Assembly (NCBI GenBank): GCA_964423645.1
Contig: CAYRFE010000008.1
Location: 44,523 to 108,522 of the forward strand
From: CAYRFE01 sp964423645 [NCBI: uncultured bacterium]
Lineage (GTDB): Bacteria > Macinerneyibacteriota > Macinerneyibacteria > Macinerneyibacteriales
Direction of reading: 5' to 3'
Length of the DNA stretch: 64,000 nt
Part shown: one piece after another, positions 1-9,600 of the stretch
Position numbering within the stretch: the stretch's first letter is position 1
Layout of the letters: each line of letters begins with the position of its first letter
The notes under the pieces: generated by a model
Seen by the model: the letters and a program-made list of their open reading frames with translations, nothing else
Databases searched by the model: none
What the model was told of the DNA's origin: nothing
Program-made: the position numbers and the translations under genes

Positions 1-374
1 CCACCATAAAACTTTACCAATGGCAAAAGACTCAATTTAGCCATAACAGGAACTTCGATGTAATCGAGTTTCGCAGTTACTGATACAGGAACAGCTGCGA
101 GATAATTATTCGCAAATGTATCGAACTTCTCACCTTTTTGAGTATAAAGAAGTTCAGCACCCAAAGACAACGGACCCATAGGCATTTCCATCATAATACC
201 ACCGGTTAATCCTGCACGAAACATATCCGTGTCAAAATCTTGCGGTGCGTTATCATCACCATACACAATATTACCCATGGTCAATCCAGCCTTGATACCA
301 AACTCAGGACCGATAGCGTTCACGGAAAACACAGCAACTAAAGCCACCAACAACACAACCAACATTTTTTTCAT
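1..374 (-). CDS. Outer-membrane beta-barrel protein, 5' part only (cut by window edge)
   Basis: About 124 N-terminal residues are present and the frame runs off the window start. The protein opens with a clear signal peptide (MKKMLVVLLVALVAVFSVNA), followed by GPEFGIKAGLTMGNIVYG, alternating polar and hydrophobic strands and a GGIMMEMPMGPLSLGAELLY stretch, as in PorT-like outer-membrane barrels. It is a close paralogue of the next gene (485-1093): the signal peptides are almost identical and the leaders match base for base around the GGAGGTGAC ribosome-binding site. The start at 374 is set by that site. Function is unknown; a small 8-10 strand barrel in the outer membrane is the likely structure. 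Confidence 0.8.
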   Translation of the reverse strand, partial: MKKMLVVLLVALVAVFSVNAIGPEFGIKAGLTMGNIVYGDDNAPQDFDTDMFRAGLTGGIMMEMPMGPLSLGAELLYTQKGEKFDTFANNYLAAVPVSVTAKLDYIEVPVMAKLSLLPLVKFYG

Positions 375-400
375 ACAGTCACCTCCGTTTTTCATACATA

Positions 401-429
401 AATATATACCCATATCGCAATATTTTCAA
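401..429 (-). promoter_or_regulatory. Sigma-70-type promoter of the first barrel gene
   Basis: On the minus strand, TTGAAA (424-429) and TATATT (401-406) are separated by 17 bp. The same arrangement occurs upstream of the paralogue at 1120-1148, so the duplication included the promoter. Confidence 0.6.
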
Positions 430-433
430 GGTA

Positions 434-463
434 CAAAAAAAGGGGCGATCTCTCGCCCCTTTG
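434..463 (-). terminator. Rho-independent terminator after the barrel gene 485-1093
   Basis: A 7-bp perfect stem GGGGCGA/TCGCCCC with a four-base loop is followed, on the minus strand, by a run of T residues (434-441). It lies just past the stop codon at 485. Confidence 0.8.
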
Positions 464-484
464 CGTAAGTATTTAGAGAGTCAA

Positions 485-1093
485 TTAAAACATGAAGCCG
501 ACGGTAGCATATAAAGTGCGCAAATTAACTGCATCGCCTTCATTATCTTTCATGATATCGGTAAGACCATGATTATAGCGCGCATCGAGTACGAGTTTGC
601 TGATCTTTACCTGCACACCCATGATAGCGCCCATTTCTGTTGTATTTATGAAATCTTTCAAGTCCATTGAGTCTACTTCTTCACCATCGATTTCAACAAT
701 TTCTTCAGCAGTTGTTAAAAAACCAAAACTTACTCCGCCGTATACTTTTACTATAGGAAGAAGATTCAATTTTGCCATTACAGGAACTTCGATATAATCG
801 AGTTTGAGGTTTATCAATAAATCGCCCTCTTCTTCAAAAGTGTATTTCTCGCCCTTTTGAGTATACAACACTTCGGCGCCAAGTGAAATCGGACCCATAG
901 GCATTTCCATCATGATACCACCGGTCAAACCGAATTTCAATGGGTTGTCGAGACCTTCGAAATCACCATTCTCTTCACCCCATACTACATTACCCAATAC
1001 TAATCCGCCCTTGATACCAAACTCAGGACCCATAGCATTCACAGAAAACACAGCAACTAAAGCCACCAACAACACAACCAACATTTTTTTCAT
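485..1093 (-). CDS. Outer-membrane beta-barrel protein (PorT-like), paralogue of the preceding gene
   Basis: The protein is 202 residues with signal peptide MKKMLVVLLVALVAVFSVNA and then a barrel of short amphipathic strands (LGAEVLYTQKGEKYTF, KLDYIEVPVMAKLNLLPIVK, MGVQVKISKLVLDARYNHGL). It ends in a strand with a C-terminal phenylalanine (LYATVGFMF), the usual signal for BAM-dependent assembly. The start at 1093 is chosen over an upstream in-frame start because GGAGGTGAC sits directly before it. Size and pattern fit the OMP_b-brl type common in FCB bacteria. The ligand or role is unknown. It has its own promoter and terminator, so it is monocistronic. Confidence 0.85.
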   Translation of the reverse strand: MKKMLVVLLVALVAVFSVNAMGPEFGIKGGLVLGNVVWGEENGDFEGLDNPLKFGLTGGIMMEMPMGPISLGAEVLYTQKGEKYTFEEEGDLLINLKLDYIEVPVMAKLNLLPIVKVYGGVSFGFLTTAEEIVEIDGEEVDSMDLKDFINTTEMGAIMGVQVKISKLVLDARYNHGLTDIMKDNEGDAVNLRTLYATVGFMF

Positions 1094-1119
1094 ACGGTCA
1101 CCTCCGTTTTTCATACACA

Positions 1120-1148
1120 AATATACACCCGTACGACCTATTTTTCAA
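1120..1148 (-). promoter_or_regulatory. Sigma-70-type promoter of the second barrel gene
   Basis: TTGAAA (1143-1148), 17 bp spacer, TATATT (1120-1125) on the minus strand. The leader up to the ribosome-binding site is nearly identical to that of the paralogue at the window start. Confidence 0.6.
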
Positions 1149-1169
1149 GGCAAAAACAAAATTGATACA

Positions 1170-1193
1170 TAAAAAAAGCCGCCCGAAGGCGGC
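1170..1193 (-). terminator. Rho-independent terminator after gene 1218-2711
   Basis: GCCGCC-CGAA-GGCGGC (1178-1193) followed on the minus strand by a run of seven T residues (1171-1177). Confidence 0.85.
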
Positions 1194-1217
1194 TTCCGAA
1201 AAAAAGATTCTATACAA

Positions 1218-2711
1218 TTAGAAAGTAAATGAAAGACCACCGGTGAAACCGACACCTTGAGAATTCAAATCTACTTCGTCATTCCAGTCACCTTCATCAC
1301 CATTTTCAGTATACTTTGTTGGATTCGCATACATATCGACCATTAAATTACCAAATACTGCAATTTCAGGAGTAAGAAGTACATCAAGTCCTGCTCTTCC
1401 GGTAAAACCGATCGCATTTGCTTTCAATTCAGAGTTAGCGTCATCACCTTTGACTGTAACCATACTATACCCGCCTGCAACGCCAAGGTTAAGCGCAAAA
1501 CGGTTAAAATACACTCTATATCCCACACCAGCGTTAATAATAACCTGAGAAGCGGTTACTCCCTCAATTCCTTCTTCAAAACTCGGCATCGTATATCTTC
1601 CGCCGATTTCAAAATATAATTCTGATACATTGACAACCGGGCCAAGATCGTACGCCATGGTAACATGAATAGAAGGATGAATCCCTTTTATTGGTTCTTC
1701 ATTGCCCCATGCATATTTCAACGGACTCATACCGAATGCAGCACGGAACTCAAGACCGAGTTTACCGTCTTCTTTCGCCTGATCGCCTTCTTCGGCACTT
1801 CCGATAAGGATCTGCGCTTCAGATTTGGTCTCATCAATCTTACGAACCTTACCGAATGATTTCATTATCAATTTGCCGTCTGCGGTATACGTATATGTTT
1901 TGTAGCGGTGATCCATTTTAATGCCGCTGTCTTTACCAAAATCAAAACCAAAACGCCCGCCGCCGATCATGGTAACAACTGCACTGATCGTAAATTCAGG
2001 TGTATTACGAAGATCTTTTTTTATTACTTCAAAAAGACCGGCAACCGAATTGCGGAAATTCGTCTGTTTTTCTTTTTCTTCAGTCGACAGATTTTTCAGA
2101 TCGCTGTTGTCAACACTGAAGGTACTTAAACCGGACATTAACGCACCAAGCACACTGGTCTTGTTATTTGCAGTCAGTGTGTGAATTTTTTCTTTTGTTT
2201 CAACATTGTAAATATCAAAATGCATTGCCATAGTGTAGGTATACTCGGTATACACTTCTTCTTGACCAAGCAAATTCTTTTTCTTTTTTTCTTTGGTAAC
2301 CACGCTGATGGTGTCAATATAAGGAACGGCAGCATAAGAATGATTAAGAGTCTTAATCAAATCATCTGCAGTCACCATTGCTTCTTTAAACTTCCCGTCT
2401 GCTTCCATACGCTGTGCGGCGATATCACGCAAATTTGCTTTGATAAACGCTTCCGCATTATCAAGGAAGCTTTGGAGAGACCCTTTGTTCACATCAAAAA
2501 AATCCACGCGTTTAAAATCAGCAACAAACATCTTATACATCTGTTTGTCAACGAATACTTCACGATCTCTGTTCATCTCACCTCTTGCATCGGGACCGTA
2601 CTGAACAGGGAAAATAAACAATGATTTACGCTCATACTTCGTGAGCTCTTGAGCAAATACACTACCCAAAGCGACAGCCAATACCAAAACCAACAACACA
2701 ACCTTTTTCAT
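1218..2711 (-). CDS. Secreted protein of unknown function with C-terminal outer-membrane barrel
   Basis: The protein is 497 residues. It starts with signal peptide MKKVVLLVLVLAVALGSVFA and a strong GGAGG site. Residues about 25-300 form a soluble-looking domain with KEKKKKN and charged helical stretches. Residues about 300-497 alternate like barrel strands (YDLGPVVNVSELYFEIGGRY, VIINAGVGYRVYFNRFALNL) and end in the GLSFTF type of C-terminal phenylalanine signature. A periplasmic or surface domain joined to an outer-membrane barrel is therefore the best structural reading. I recognise no family. It is monocistronic with its own promoter and terminator. Confidence 0.75.
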   Translation of the reverse strand: MKKVVLLVLVLAVALGSVFAQELTKYERKSLFIFPVQYGPDARGEMNRDREVFVDKQMYKMFVADFKRVDFFDVNKGSLQSFLDNAEAFIKANLRDIAAQRMEADGKFKEAMVTADDLIKTLNHSYAAVPYIDTISVVTKEKKKKNLLGQEEVYTEYTYTMAMHFDIYNVETKEKIHTLTANNKTSVLGALMSGLSTFSVDNSDLKNLSTEEKEKQTNFRNSVAGLFEVIKKDLRNTPEFTISAVVTMIGGGRFGFDFGKDSGIKMDHRYKTYTYTADGKLIMKSFGKVRKIDETKSEAQILIGSAEEGDQAKEDGKLGLEFRAAFGMSPLKYAWGNEEPIKGIHPSIHVTMAYDLGPVVNVSELYFEIGGRYTMPSFEEGIEGVTASQVIINAGVGYRVYFNRFALNLGVAGGYSMVTVKGDDANSELKANAIGFTGRAGLDVLLTPEIAVFGNLMVDMYANPTKYTENGDEGDWNDEVDLNSQGVGFTGGLSFTF

Positions 2712-3096
2712 AGAAAAAACCTCCTTCGTTATTTCAGTTCACATGCCAGTATACACCTGCCATTGTTATTTTGCAAGGTGTTTTTACCCTTTTATTTTGT
2801 ATCTGTTGAAGATAATAAAAAACGCAAAAAGTACAATTTTTTAATCTAAATGAGTTAAATTCCCCGAAGCTTGCTTTGGCGTTACTATTATAGTTTTGTT
2901 ATTATAAAGGGTGTGGTGACGGCAAACAAATAAAGCATTTTTTTGAGGAGATACACCGTAGCTTGCTGCAGGGTAGTTCATTAGGTATACACTCACAAAT
3001 GAAATACTGCACCGCACGTATCCCACAATATCACTACGCCGTTGCTTCGCCCCCTCCACTGCTCTTCTTATCACAATAGACCGTTGAAGTAAAAAA
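2712..3096. other. Intergenic gap of 385 bp
   Basis: A minus-strand promoter for gene 1218-2711 lies at 2748-2776 (TTGCAA, 17 bp, TATACT). Around 2861-2880 is a short inverted repeat, CCCCGAAGC...GCTTTGGCG in outline, whose reverse complement recurs at 59881-59901 next to the tandem repeat there. A 77-codon open frame here lacks a ribosome-binding site and any recognisable protein features, so I do not call it. Confidence 0.5.
2748..2776 (-). promoter_or_regulatory. Promoter of gene 1218-2711
   Basis: TTGCAA (2771-2776), 17 bp, TATACT (2748-2753) on the minus strand, placed 37 bp before the start codon. Confidence 0.55.
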
Positions 3097-3960
3097 CTAT
3101 AACGAAAATATGTCTAATGTGCGACAAAAGTCACTATACGACATTTCCAGTGAACGAATCACGGTTTCAGTAAAGAGTTGCGGAGAATACTTTTGGCTAT
3201 TCATACGAAGTTGTTCCTCAATCCGTGATGCGTAAATAAGTTTCCTGTTGGTCATATGCACAGCGCGTTCGATCCCGTTCAGTTCAGGCTCTCGCCCACT
3301 TGCAAGTGCTTCGATATAACGCAAAGTATGTGTCACAATTTCATCCGTCACACGTCCGCTGTGCGCACTAAGCATAATATGAGGTTTCATTTCTATCATC
3401 GAATGCAGAGATCTCAGATATACATCAAAATGATGCCATGCAACGCACGGCAACGGAGCTTCCCACATATCACCCGCAAAAATCACACCGTCGCGTGCAT
3501 CATACAATAAAGACGAATCTGCAGTATGACCCGGTGCATGAAAAAGCGTTATTTCTTCATTATGAAATATGAAACTGTCAAAAAATATTTCATTCGGTAA
3601 ATACGTCTCATTTTCTCCGCATGCTAAATCTTTCAATGCCATTCGAAATGCTTCGTTTTTTTCAGCCATCAGGGTGTGTGTTCGTTCATGTGCACATATT
3701 TTTGAATCTTTAAAGAATGTATTACCCCACACATGATCATAATCGGCATGGGTATTGAAAACAGTGATCGGCTTATCTCCAAACGTATCCTTAAGAAGCG
3801 AAACGACCACTTGCATTGCGGCAGCACCAAGATAAGTGTCACATAGCAGTATATAATCGGCACATCCGATCGCATACACTGCCGTAGGGAAAGAAAACAT
3901 TTCAGTCGTACAGGTTATGAGTAACCCGCGAGAGCCGATTTTTTCCGTTGAAAATGTCAC
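3097..3960 (-). CDS. Metallo-beta-lactamase-fold hydrolase
   Basis: The 287-residue protein has the MBL signature: NTHADYDHVWGN is the HxxxDH zinc-binding loop, followed by the HAPGHTADS histidine and the GDMWEAP and LSAHSGRV segments that complete a dinuclear zinc site. A hydrolase of thioesters, lactones or phosphoesters is possible; the exact substrate cannot be told. I chose the GTG start at 3960 because it overlaps the stop of the upstream gene as GTGA and has an AAGAAGAG site 8 bases before it. An ATG 33 bases further upstream is possible but would overlap more. It is translationally coupled to the membrane gene upstream. Confidence 0.8.
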   Translation of the reverse strand: MTFSTEKIGSRGLLITCTTEMFSFPTAVYAIGCADYILLCDTYLGAAAMQVVVSLLKDTFGDKPITVFNTHADYDHVWGNTFFKDSKICAHERTHTLMAEKNEAFRMALKDLACGENETYLPNEIFFDSFIFHNEEITLFHAPGHTADSSLLYDARDGVIFAGDMWEAPLPCVAWHHFDVYLRSLHSMIEMKPHIMLSAHSGRVTDEIVTHTLRYIEALASGREPELNGIERAVHMTNRKLIYASRIEEQLRMNSQKYSPQLFTETVIRSLEMSYSDFCRTLDIFSL

Positions 3961-4934
3961 GAGGCATTCTCTTCTTTCGGTATACGTACGCACAATCGAT
4001 GCACGACCGAAAGGGGAAGTCGCTCAACAAAACGCACCATTATCCACATGACAATGAGCGTGAACAGTACACGCCCGATCAAAACCCCGGTGATCGATGC
4101 GCCAAGGGACATCATGAGAAGCGTGTCCTCGATAACACTGTGAGATAAACCCATGAGTGCCATCGCATAAAAAATATCTTTTTTTGATATATGTCCCGCT
4201 TGTGCTTCCTTAATGATCAGTCCTCCACCATATGCCACGCCGAGCGTCATACCTATCATGGTAAGATCAGCCACTTCACTTCCGATCCCCAGCATTTTCA
4301 AAACGGGATCGAACATGCGAATAAGCCATGCCATGACGCCCCATTTTTTCAAAAAATAGAGTACCGTTAATAAAGTTAATATCATAAGGAATATTTTCCC
4401 GTAATTTGCACATTCTTTCAATGCCCATGCCGATATTGACGGGTCGGTTGTTTTTGGTTCTAATATTGTTTTATTTATCGCAGTTAACGTTCCGGTTACA
4501 CGATACAGGCCCGCCAATAATGCGCCGATCGCGATCGCACCAAAAAAACGAATAGAAAAGATCGCCAAAAAACGCACGCCGCTTTTTGTGGCAATTTTCA
4601 ATTCTACAAAAAAATTATGGGCGACAAGCATCATCGTTGTCAATATTGTGACTTGTGCAACAGTAAGCGGGTATTCTTTTGATAATGCTAAAAAAGCCAA
4701 GATACCGCCGTATAAATTGGTAAGCATCGCCGTGACCCATACAAGAGAATATTCTCCCGGCAATCCGACTATTTTCATGATCGGAGCAAGAGAGTCTCCA
4801 ATATACGGAATAAGATTAAACATTGACAATGCTTTAATGACAATACTTACCGGGATCATGATCTTAAATAATATCCAGCTGGTATCAAATGCTTCTTTTA
4901 TACGTTGCTTGAAAAATAAAAACACTGTCGTCAT
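3957..4934 (-). CDS. Nucleoside-recognition (Gate) domain membrane protein
   Basis: The protein is 325 residues with about eight hydrophobic helices and no signal peptide. Segments such as WVTAMLTNLYGGILAFLAL, GMTLGVAYGGGLIIKEAQAG and MALMGLSHSVIEDTLLMM match the Gate/nucleoside-recognition family, related to the SpmA/SpmB and NupC-type cores. The substrate is unknown. The start at 4934 follows AGGAGAGG; an ATG 13 codons upstream has no such site. A promoter lies immediately upstream, and the stop overlaps the following hydrolase gene, so the two form an operon. Confidence 0.75.
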   Translation of the reverse strand: MTTVFLFFKQRIKEAFDTSWILFKIMIPVSIVIKALSMFNLIPYIGDSLAPIMKIVGLPGEYSLVWVTAMLTNLYGGILAFLALSKEYPLTVAQVTILTTMMLVAHNFFVELKIATKSGVRFLAIFSIRFFGAIAIGALLAGLYRVTGTLTAINKTILEPKTTDPSISAWALKECANYGKIFLMILTLLTVLYFLKKWGVMAWLIRMFDPVLKMLGIGSEVADLTMIGMTLGVAYGGGLIIKEAQAGHISKKDIFYAMALMGLSHSVIEDTLLMMSLGASITGVLIGRVLFTLIVMWIMVRFVERLPLSVVHRLCVRIPKEENAS

Positions 4935-4956
4935 ACACCTCTCCTCTTTCATGTCG

Positions 4957-4985
4957 AGTATATCGGAAAGCACCGTCTATGTCGA
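4957..4985 (-). promoter_or_regulatory. Promoter of the Gate protein/MBL operon
   Basis: TCGACA (4980-4985), 17 bp, TATACT (4957-4962) on the minus strand. Confidence 0.55.
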
Positions 4986-5081
4986 GAAAATTTGACTAAA
5001 ATCATACCGCAACTATTACTGTACACCTGATTCCGAACCGAATTTTATTCGCTCATTTTTGTGAATCGGAAACAAAAATAA

Positions 5082-5181
5082 TTGTAGGAACAGAAAATAT
5101 TTCTGCCTGCCTCTCGAGTTTAACGAGAAGGGGTTTGGGGAGAGCACAAATTAAAAAATATTGTAGTTTTGCTAAGGGCTC
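5082..5181 (+). repeat. Degenerate copy of the three-hairpin repeat
   Basis: The order TTGTAGG.ACAGAA...TTCTGCCTGCCTC, then CGAGAAGGGGTTTGGGG, then GCACAAATTAAAAAAT and TAGTTTTGC.AAGGGCTC follows the right half of the intact copies at 16821-17020 and 25601-25802 with many changes. It lies in the 408-bp gap between gene 5344-6264 and gene 3957-4934, which otherwise holds a promoter and one inverted repeat. Confidence 0.65.
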
Positions 5182-5300
5182 GTGCATGTGATAGGTAATT
5201 GAGGAAGAAAATTCGCAATAATTATTTGATTACTACACGCTCAATCGTGCAGCGTTCGTCCAACCACTTTTTTTCGTGAATAATTTCAATTATCAGATGA

Positions 5301-5332
5301 TGCAGGGACAAGATAATAGCCCTGTCCCTGCA
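5301..5332. repeat. Inverted repeat (10-bp perfect stem) after the solute-binding protein gene
   Basis: TGCAGGGACA and TGTCCCTGCA are separated by 12 bases, just past the stop of gene 5344-6264. There is no T run on either side, so it may be an mRNA 3'-end stabiliser or weak terminator rather than a standard terminator. Confidence 0.6.
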
Positions 5333-5343
5333 GAGATAAACCG

Positions 5344-6264
5344 TTATTTCGCTCCGGCCGCTATCGCAAATCGATTATCTATCAGTGCATTTACGTCAAT
5401 TTTACTACGCATAACTCCCATTGCTGTCATCATGTATTCTTGTATTTTTTCAAGATCCAGTGCAACCGGCATCAACTCCGTTGTTTTTACGCGATCAGCC
5501 GGACTGGTGAGAACACGTTCGATGACATCAACATCCTGATCCAAAAATGCAGCTCCTATTTTGGCGGCTTCTTTCGGGTTGCTTGCGATAAATTGCCCCG
5601 AATCATTCAAACTTTTTACAAGTTCATACACTGCCGCTTCATTGTTTTTGATGAGTTCATCCTTCACGACAAACACACAGCACGGATGATTCGGCCATAA
5701 TTCTTTTGACAAATAAAATTCTTCTCCGTACCCCAACTTTATAACCTGACTGCCAAACGGTTCGGCGACAATAAATCCGCCTATCTCGCCTTCCTCATCA
5801 TATTCCATCGCTTCCGGGATTTGCGAAGGTGCAAAAACTTCAAGCATGACGTCCTGTCCCGCGCCACACGATAATCCTTTTTCAGTGAGCATTTTGTGAA
5901 GTAACATATGATGAATTGAGAGTTGATAAGGGATAATGACCGTTTTCCCTTTAAAATCTTCAATTTTAGTAATATTCGCTTTTTTGCTTTTAATAAAAAC
6001 ACTTCCATTTTTATGCCCCAACAACACTAATTTAATCCCGACACCGGATTTAAATGTGTCCATAGCCATCGGAGCAAGTATAAACGCCGCATCAAGGCTT
6101 CCGTCACACAGCCCCTGATCAACCTCATTCCAACCCGTTTTTGCAACAGTCTCAATTGTACAGTGCTGGAATGTCTCAGTGCCTTTTGCTAATTTGTCTT
6201 TTGTGATACCGAGAATTAAATGATCGGTTATTTTTAGATGCCCTATTTTGATTGGCGCGGCCAT
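5344..6264 (-). CDS. Orphan solute-binding-protein fold without signal peptide (NrtA/SsuA/THI5-like)
   Basis: The protein is 306 residues. It starts MAAPIKIGHLKITDHLILGI, where type-2 periplasmic binding proteins of nitrate, sulfonate or pyrimidine transporters usually begin after export. The family pattern continues with DGSLDAAFILAPMAMD, KIEDFKGKTVIIPYQLSIHH, and GGFIVAEPFGSQ. There is no signal peptide or lipobox, and no permease or ATPase gene is adjacent, so it probably works in the cytoplasm or with a distant transporter. A start with a good AGGAGG site and a strong promoter show that it is expressed by itself. The ligand is unknown. Confidence 0.75.
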   Translation of the reverse strand: MAAPIKIGHLKITDHLILGITKDKLAKGTETFQHCTIETVAKTGWNEVDQGLCDGSLDAAFILAPMAMDTFKSGVGIKLVLLGHKNGSVFIKSKKANITKIEDFKGKTVIIPYQLSIHHMLLHKMLTEKGLSCGAGQDVMLEVFAPSQIPEAMEYDEEGEIGGFIVAEPFGSQVIKLGYGEEFYLSKELWPNHPCCVFVVKDELIKNNEAAVYELVKSLNDSGQFIASNPKEAAKIGAAFLDQDVDVIERVLTSPADRVKTTELMPVALDLEKIQEYMMTAMGVMRSKIDVNALIDNRFAIAAGAK

Positions 6265-6318
6265 ATATCCCTCCTTTTCATTTATCCATCCGAAACTACG
6301 TCTGCCACTATATTTTTT

Positions 6319-6346
6319 AGTATAGCCGATTTCATAATACTGTCAA
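6319..6346 (-). promoter_or_regulatory. Promoter of gene 5344-6264
   Basis: TTGACA (6341-6346), 16 bp, TATACT (6319-6324) on the minus strand. Confidence 0.65.
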
Positions 6347-6371
6347 GAGACCTTTACGAGACTTCCTTTTT

Positions 6372-6573
6372 GATATCTTTGTAAAACTACTTTTTTTATA
6401 TATTTGTGCCCACCCCAAACCACTCCCGTGAAAATCGGAAGGTGGGCAGAAAGATCTTCTGCCCCTACAAAAATTCTCAATGGAGCGGGCGCATATCATG
6501 CGCCCGACTTCGTCCCCACACCCCTTTTTAGAAAATAAAGATACTTTGGACATTTTGAATTTTGCAAAGGTCT
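6372..6573 (-). repeat. Three-hairpin dispersed repeat, near-complete copy
   Basis: About 202 bp. The ends are ATCTTTGTAAAACTAC and GAATTTTGCAAAGGTCT, imperfect terminal inverted repeats. Inside are the palindrome GGGCAGAA...TTCTGCCC and the palindrome GGGCGCAT-ATC-ATGCGCCC. Here the element is reversed relative to the copies at 16821 and 25601. No target-site duplication is evident. Confidence 0.85.
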
Positions 6574-6690
6574 AAATCTCTCAACGATGAGATGATATTC
6601 GCGAGTCACGTGAAAGAATTCAATGCGTATCATCATGAAAAACTTGAAGCATGTCGGGGTGAACATGAGCGATCACCCCGAATGTGAGAA

Positions 6691-9600
6691 TTATCGTTCA
6701 AATGAAAAACGTTTCATCAGCGTTACAAATAATGCCGGTAACACAACAAGTGTCAATGCGGTTGATGTCATCAAACCGCCGATCAAAGTAATAGCAAGGG
6801 GTTGTGACAATTCACTGCCTTTTCCGATACCTAATGCAAGCGGAAATAACCCGAGTATGGTCGTAAGTGATGTCATAAGAATCGGTCTGAAACGCATTGT
6901 GCATCCTTTTTTCACTGCCTCAATCAGTGGCATTCCTTCTCGCATCAATGTATTGATAGTATCAATTTCCAGAATACTATCATTCACGACAATACCCGTT
7001 GCAACAACAATTCCCATTAAACTCATGATATTAAATGATGTATGTGTCAATAACATAAGCGTTAACGATCCGATCAACGCCATTGGGACCGCAAGCATAA
7101 TAATAACAGGCTGCAAAAAAGACTCAAACTGCATCCCGATCAGCATATACACCAATAAAAGAGCAAGACCGAACGCAAACCACAGCCCCGAAAAAGATTC
7201 TTTCATGTTCTCGATCTTCCCGCCGATTTTCAACTTGATCGGTTTGTCCCCGTTTAGGGTCTTAAAGGTATCATTGATCATGATCACCGCTTTTTCCAAA
7301 CTTTTTCCCTTTATATTACAGAGTAATGACACTTTTCGACGTTGATCTTCACGTTTTAATTCATTCGGAACTTTTATTGAACGCAATTCAACAATATCTC
7401 CTACTTTATATTCGGTTTTCCCGACAACGATCATACGCTCCAAGAACTCTTGTTTGCTTGGCGTGTTCTCATCATTTTTAAGCCATATGTCTATCTCTTT
7501 TGAGCCATCATAAATAGTAGTTGTTTTCACCCCGACGGTCACTTTTTTCAATTGCTCAACAACTTCATACAACGGCACTGTGGATGATGCAATAAAATAA
7601 TCTTTAAAGCGTAATTCAAGAATCTCACGCTCAAGCTCCAGATCTTTCTCAATGGCCGTGATCCACGAAAAATCCTTTTTTAATGCTTGTCGCATCGTAT
7701 CAGCCAATACATTTAATTGCTCAATATCATCGCCTTCAAGCATCAGATCGAGATCATATTCACCAAAATCAAAAAACTGGTTGTACACACTGCCGGCCGA
7801 ATAAAATGTATACTCTATACCATATGAGGCAAGTAACGTATCGGAGATATGCTTTTTCAGCGGTTCAACATCATGAATCGATTGTGTCGCGATAAGGAAA
7901 TATCCGGTATTCACCCCTGCGATAGAATTTGAATACGACTTTCCTACATTAGCGATATGATACCGTATCACGTCTTTTTTTTCTTCAAGAATATTTTCAA
8001 TGAGCTTTACGTATTTCATGTTCGCATCAATCGTTGCACCGGTCGGAAGTGAATACTCAAGAAAAAACTTATCCTCCTTTACCGGCGGCACAAACTCACG
8101 TCGAATGGTCATGCCCATAGATATGGTTATCAAAAATACAATTGCTGTTATCATGATAATTTTCTTTTTATTCTCTAAAACATTCACAAGTTGTTTTTGG
8201 TACTTCGATAATACAAATAACAACATTTCATCAAACCAGGAAAAAATCTTTTTGGCTTTTTGTATAAACCATGCATTAAATCGTTCCATTTTTAATACGT
8301 ACAACAACATAGGCACAAACGTCAACGCGATGATAAGTGATGCAAGTAACGCCATGGTAATGATCAGTGCTTGTTCTTTAAACAATACTGCGACAACACC
8401 TTTAAGGTACAAAACCGGTAAAAACACCACGATCGTTGTCAGTGTTCCCACGAGAATTGACGGTGCCATTTCCGTCGCACCCCTGATAATGCTTTCTTTT
8501 ACCGTTAATCCCTCTTCGCGATAACGGTCTATATTCTCCATGACAACTACCGAGTTATCGGTCAACAAACCTATTCCAATCGCTAACCCGCCGAGAGATA
8601 AAATATTAAAACTGATCCCAAAAAAATACATGCCGACAAATGTGGTAATAATAGATAACGGCATCGCAAAACCGATAATGAGCGGAGTGCGAAAATCATG
8701 TAGAAATATGAATAAAACAAAGAATGAAAGAATTCCTCCCCATACGACAGACCACGCAATATTTGCGATCGCCTGCAATATCGTATCGGAATCATCATAC
8801 AATATACTGAGTTCCACCTTGTCCTTCGTATTTGATTCTTTTTTGAATTCCTGAATTAGTTTTCGCACTTCTCGACACACATTAACCGTATTCGCAGAAG
8901 ATGATTTTATAACAAATAAACCGACTCCCCTATCGCCGTTATAACGTGTGATTTCATCATTTTTCTTGACTCCACGTTCAATAACTGCAACATCTTTCAA
9001 CTTAACGGTGGTCGAAATGCTCAGATTCCCGATCTCTTCAACCGAAAAACGATTTTTCTCTAATGACAATGAATATGAAAAATTTTCATCGCCGATCTCA
9101 CCTGCGGATGCCGCAATATTATTCTGTTGCAACGCTCGGCTGATATCGTTAAAGCTAAGCCCGTATGATATCATATCTCTATTCTTTATCAAAACTCGTA
9201 TCTCTTCTGTATCAGCACCGACAACTTCACAAACCGCAACACCTTCAAGTCGCTCGATACGGTATTTGAGATAGTCTGATGCAAATCTGCTTATTTCAAG
9301 AAAATCATTGCCCTGTTTCGGTTCAACCATGACCTGCATTACAGGGGCTTGTGCAGGATCAAAATAGAGAATATTGGGTTTTTCCGCATCTCCTATATCG
9401 TCTTTTACCATGTCAAGCTTTTCACGCGCCTTGAGCATGGTGTACTCCATATTGACTCCCCAATAAAATTCTACCGTTACAAGAGACTTACCGTCGGTTG
9501 ATACCGATGTCACACGCTTCACATCAGGCAATGTGCTTAATTGACTTTCAATTTTTTGCGTGATGGTCTGATCCACTTCTTCAGGTGGCATATCAGGTGC

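Larger units (their letters stand above)
6265..6690. other. Intergenic gap holding a promoter and a full repeat copy
   Basis: The gap contains the promoter of the solute-binding protein gene (6319-6346) and the repeat at 6372-6573. No terminator was recognised after the RND gene that ends at 6691. Confidence 0.6.

Noticed and set aside
2841-3074. A 77-codon open frame on the minus strand
   Set aside because: No ribosome-binding site, no protein-like composition, and it spans a promoter and an inverted repeat.
5301-5332. Strong hairpin considered as a standard terminator
   Set aside because: No T run follows on either strand, so it is listed only as an inverted repeat.
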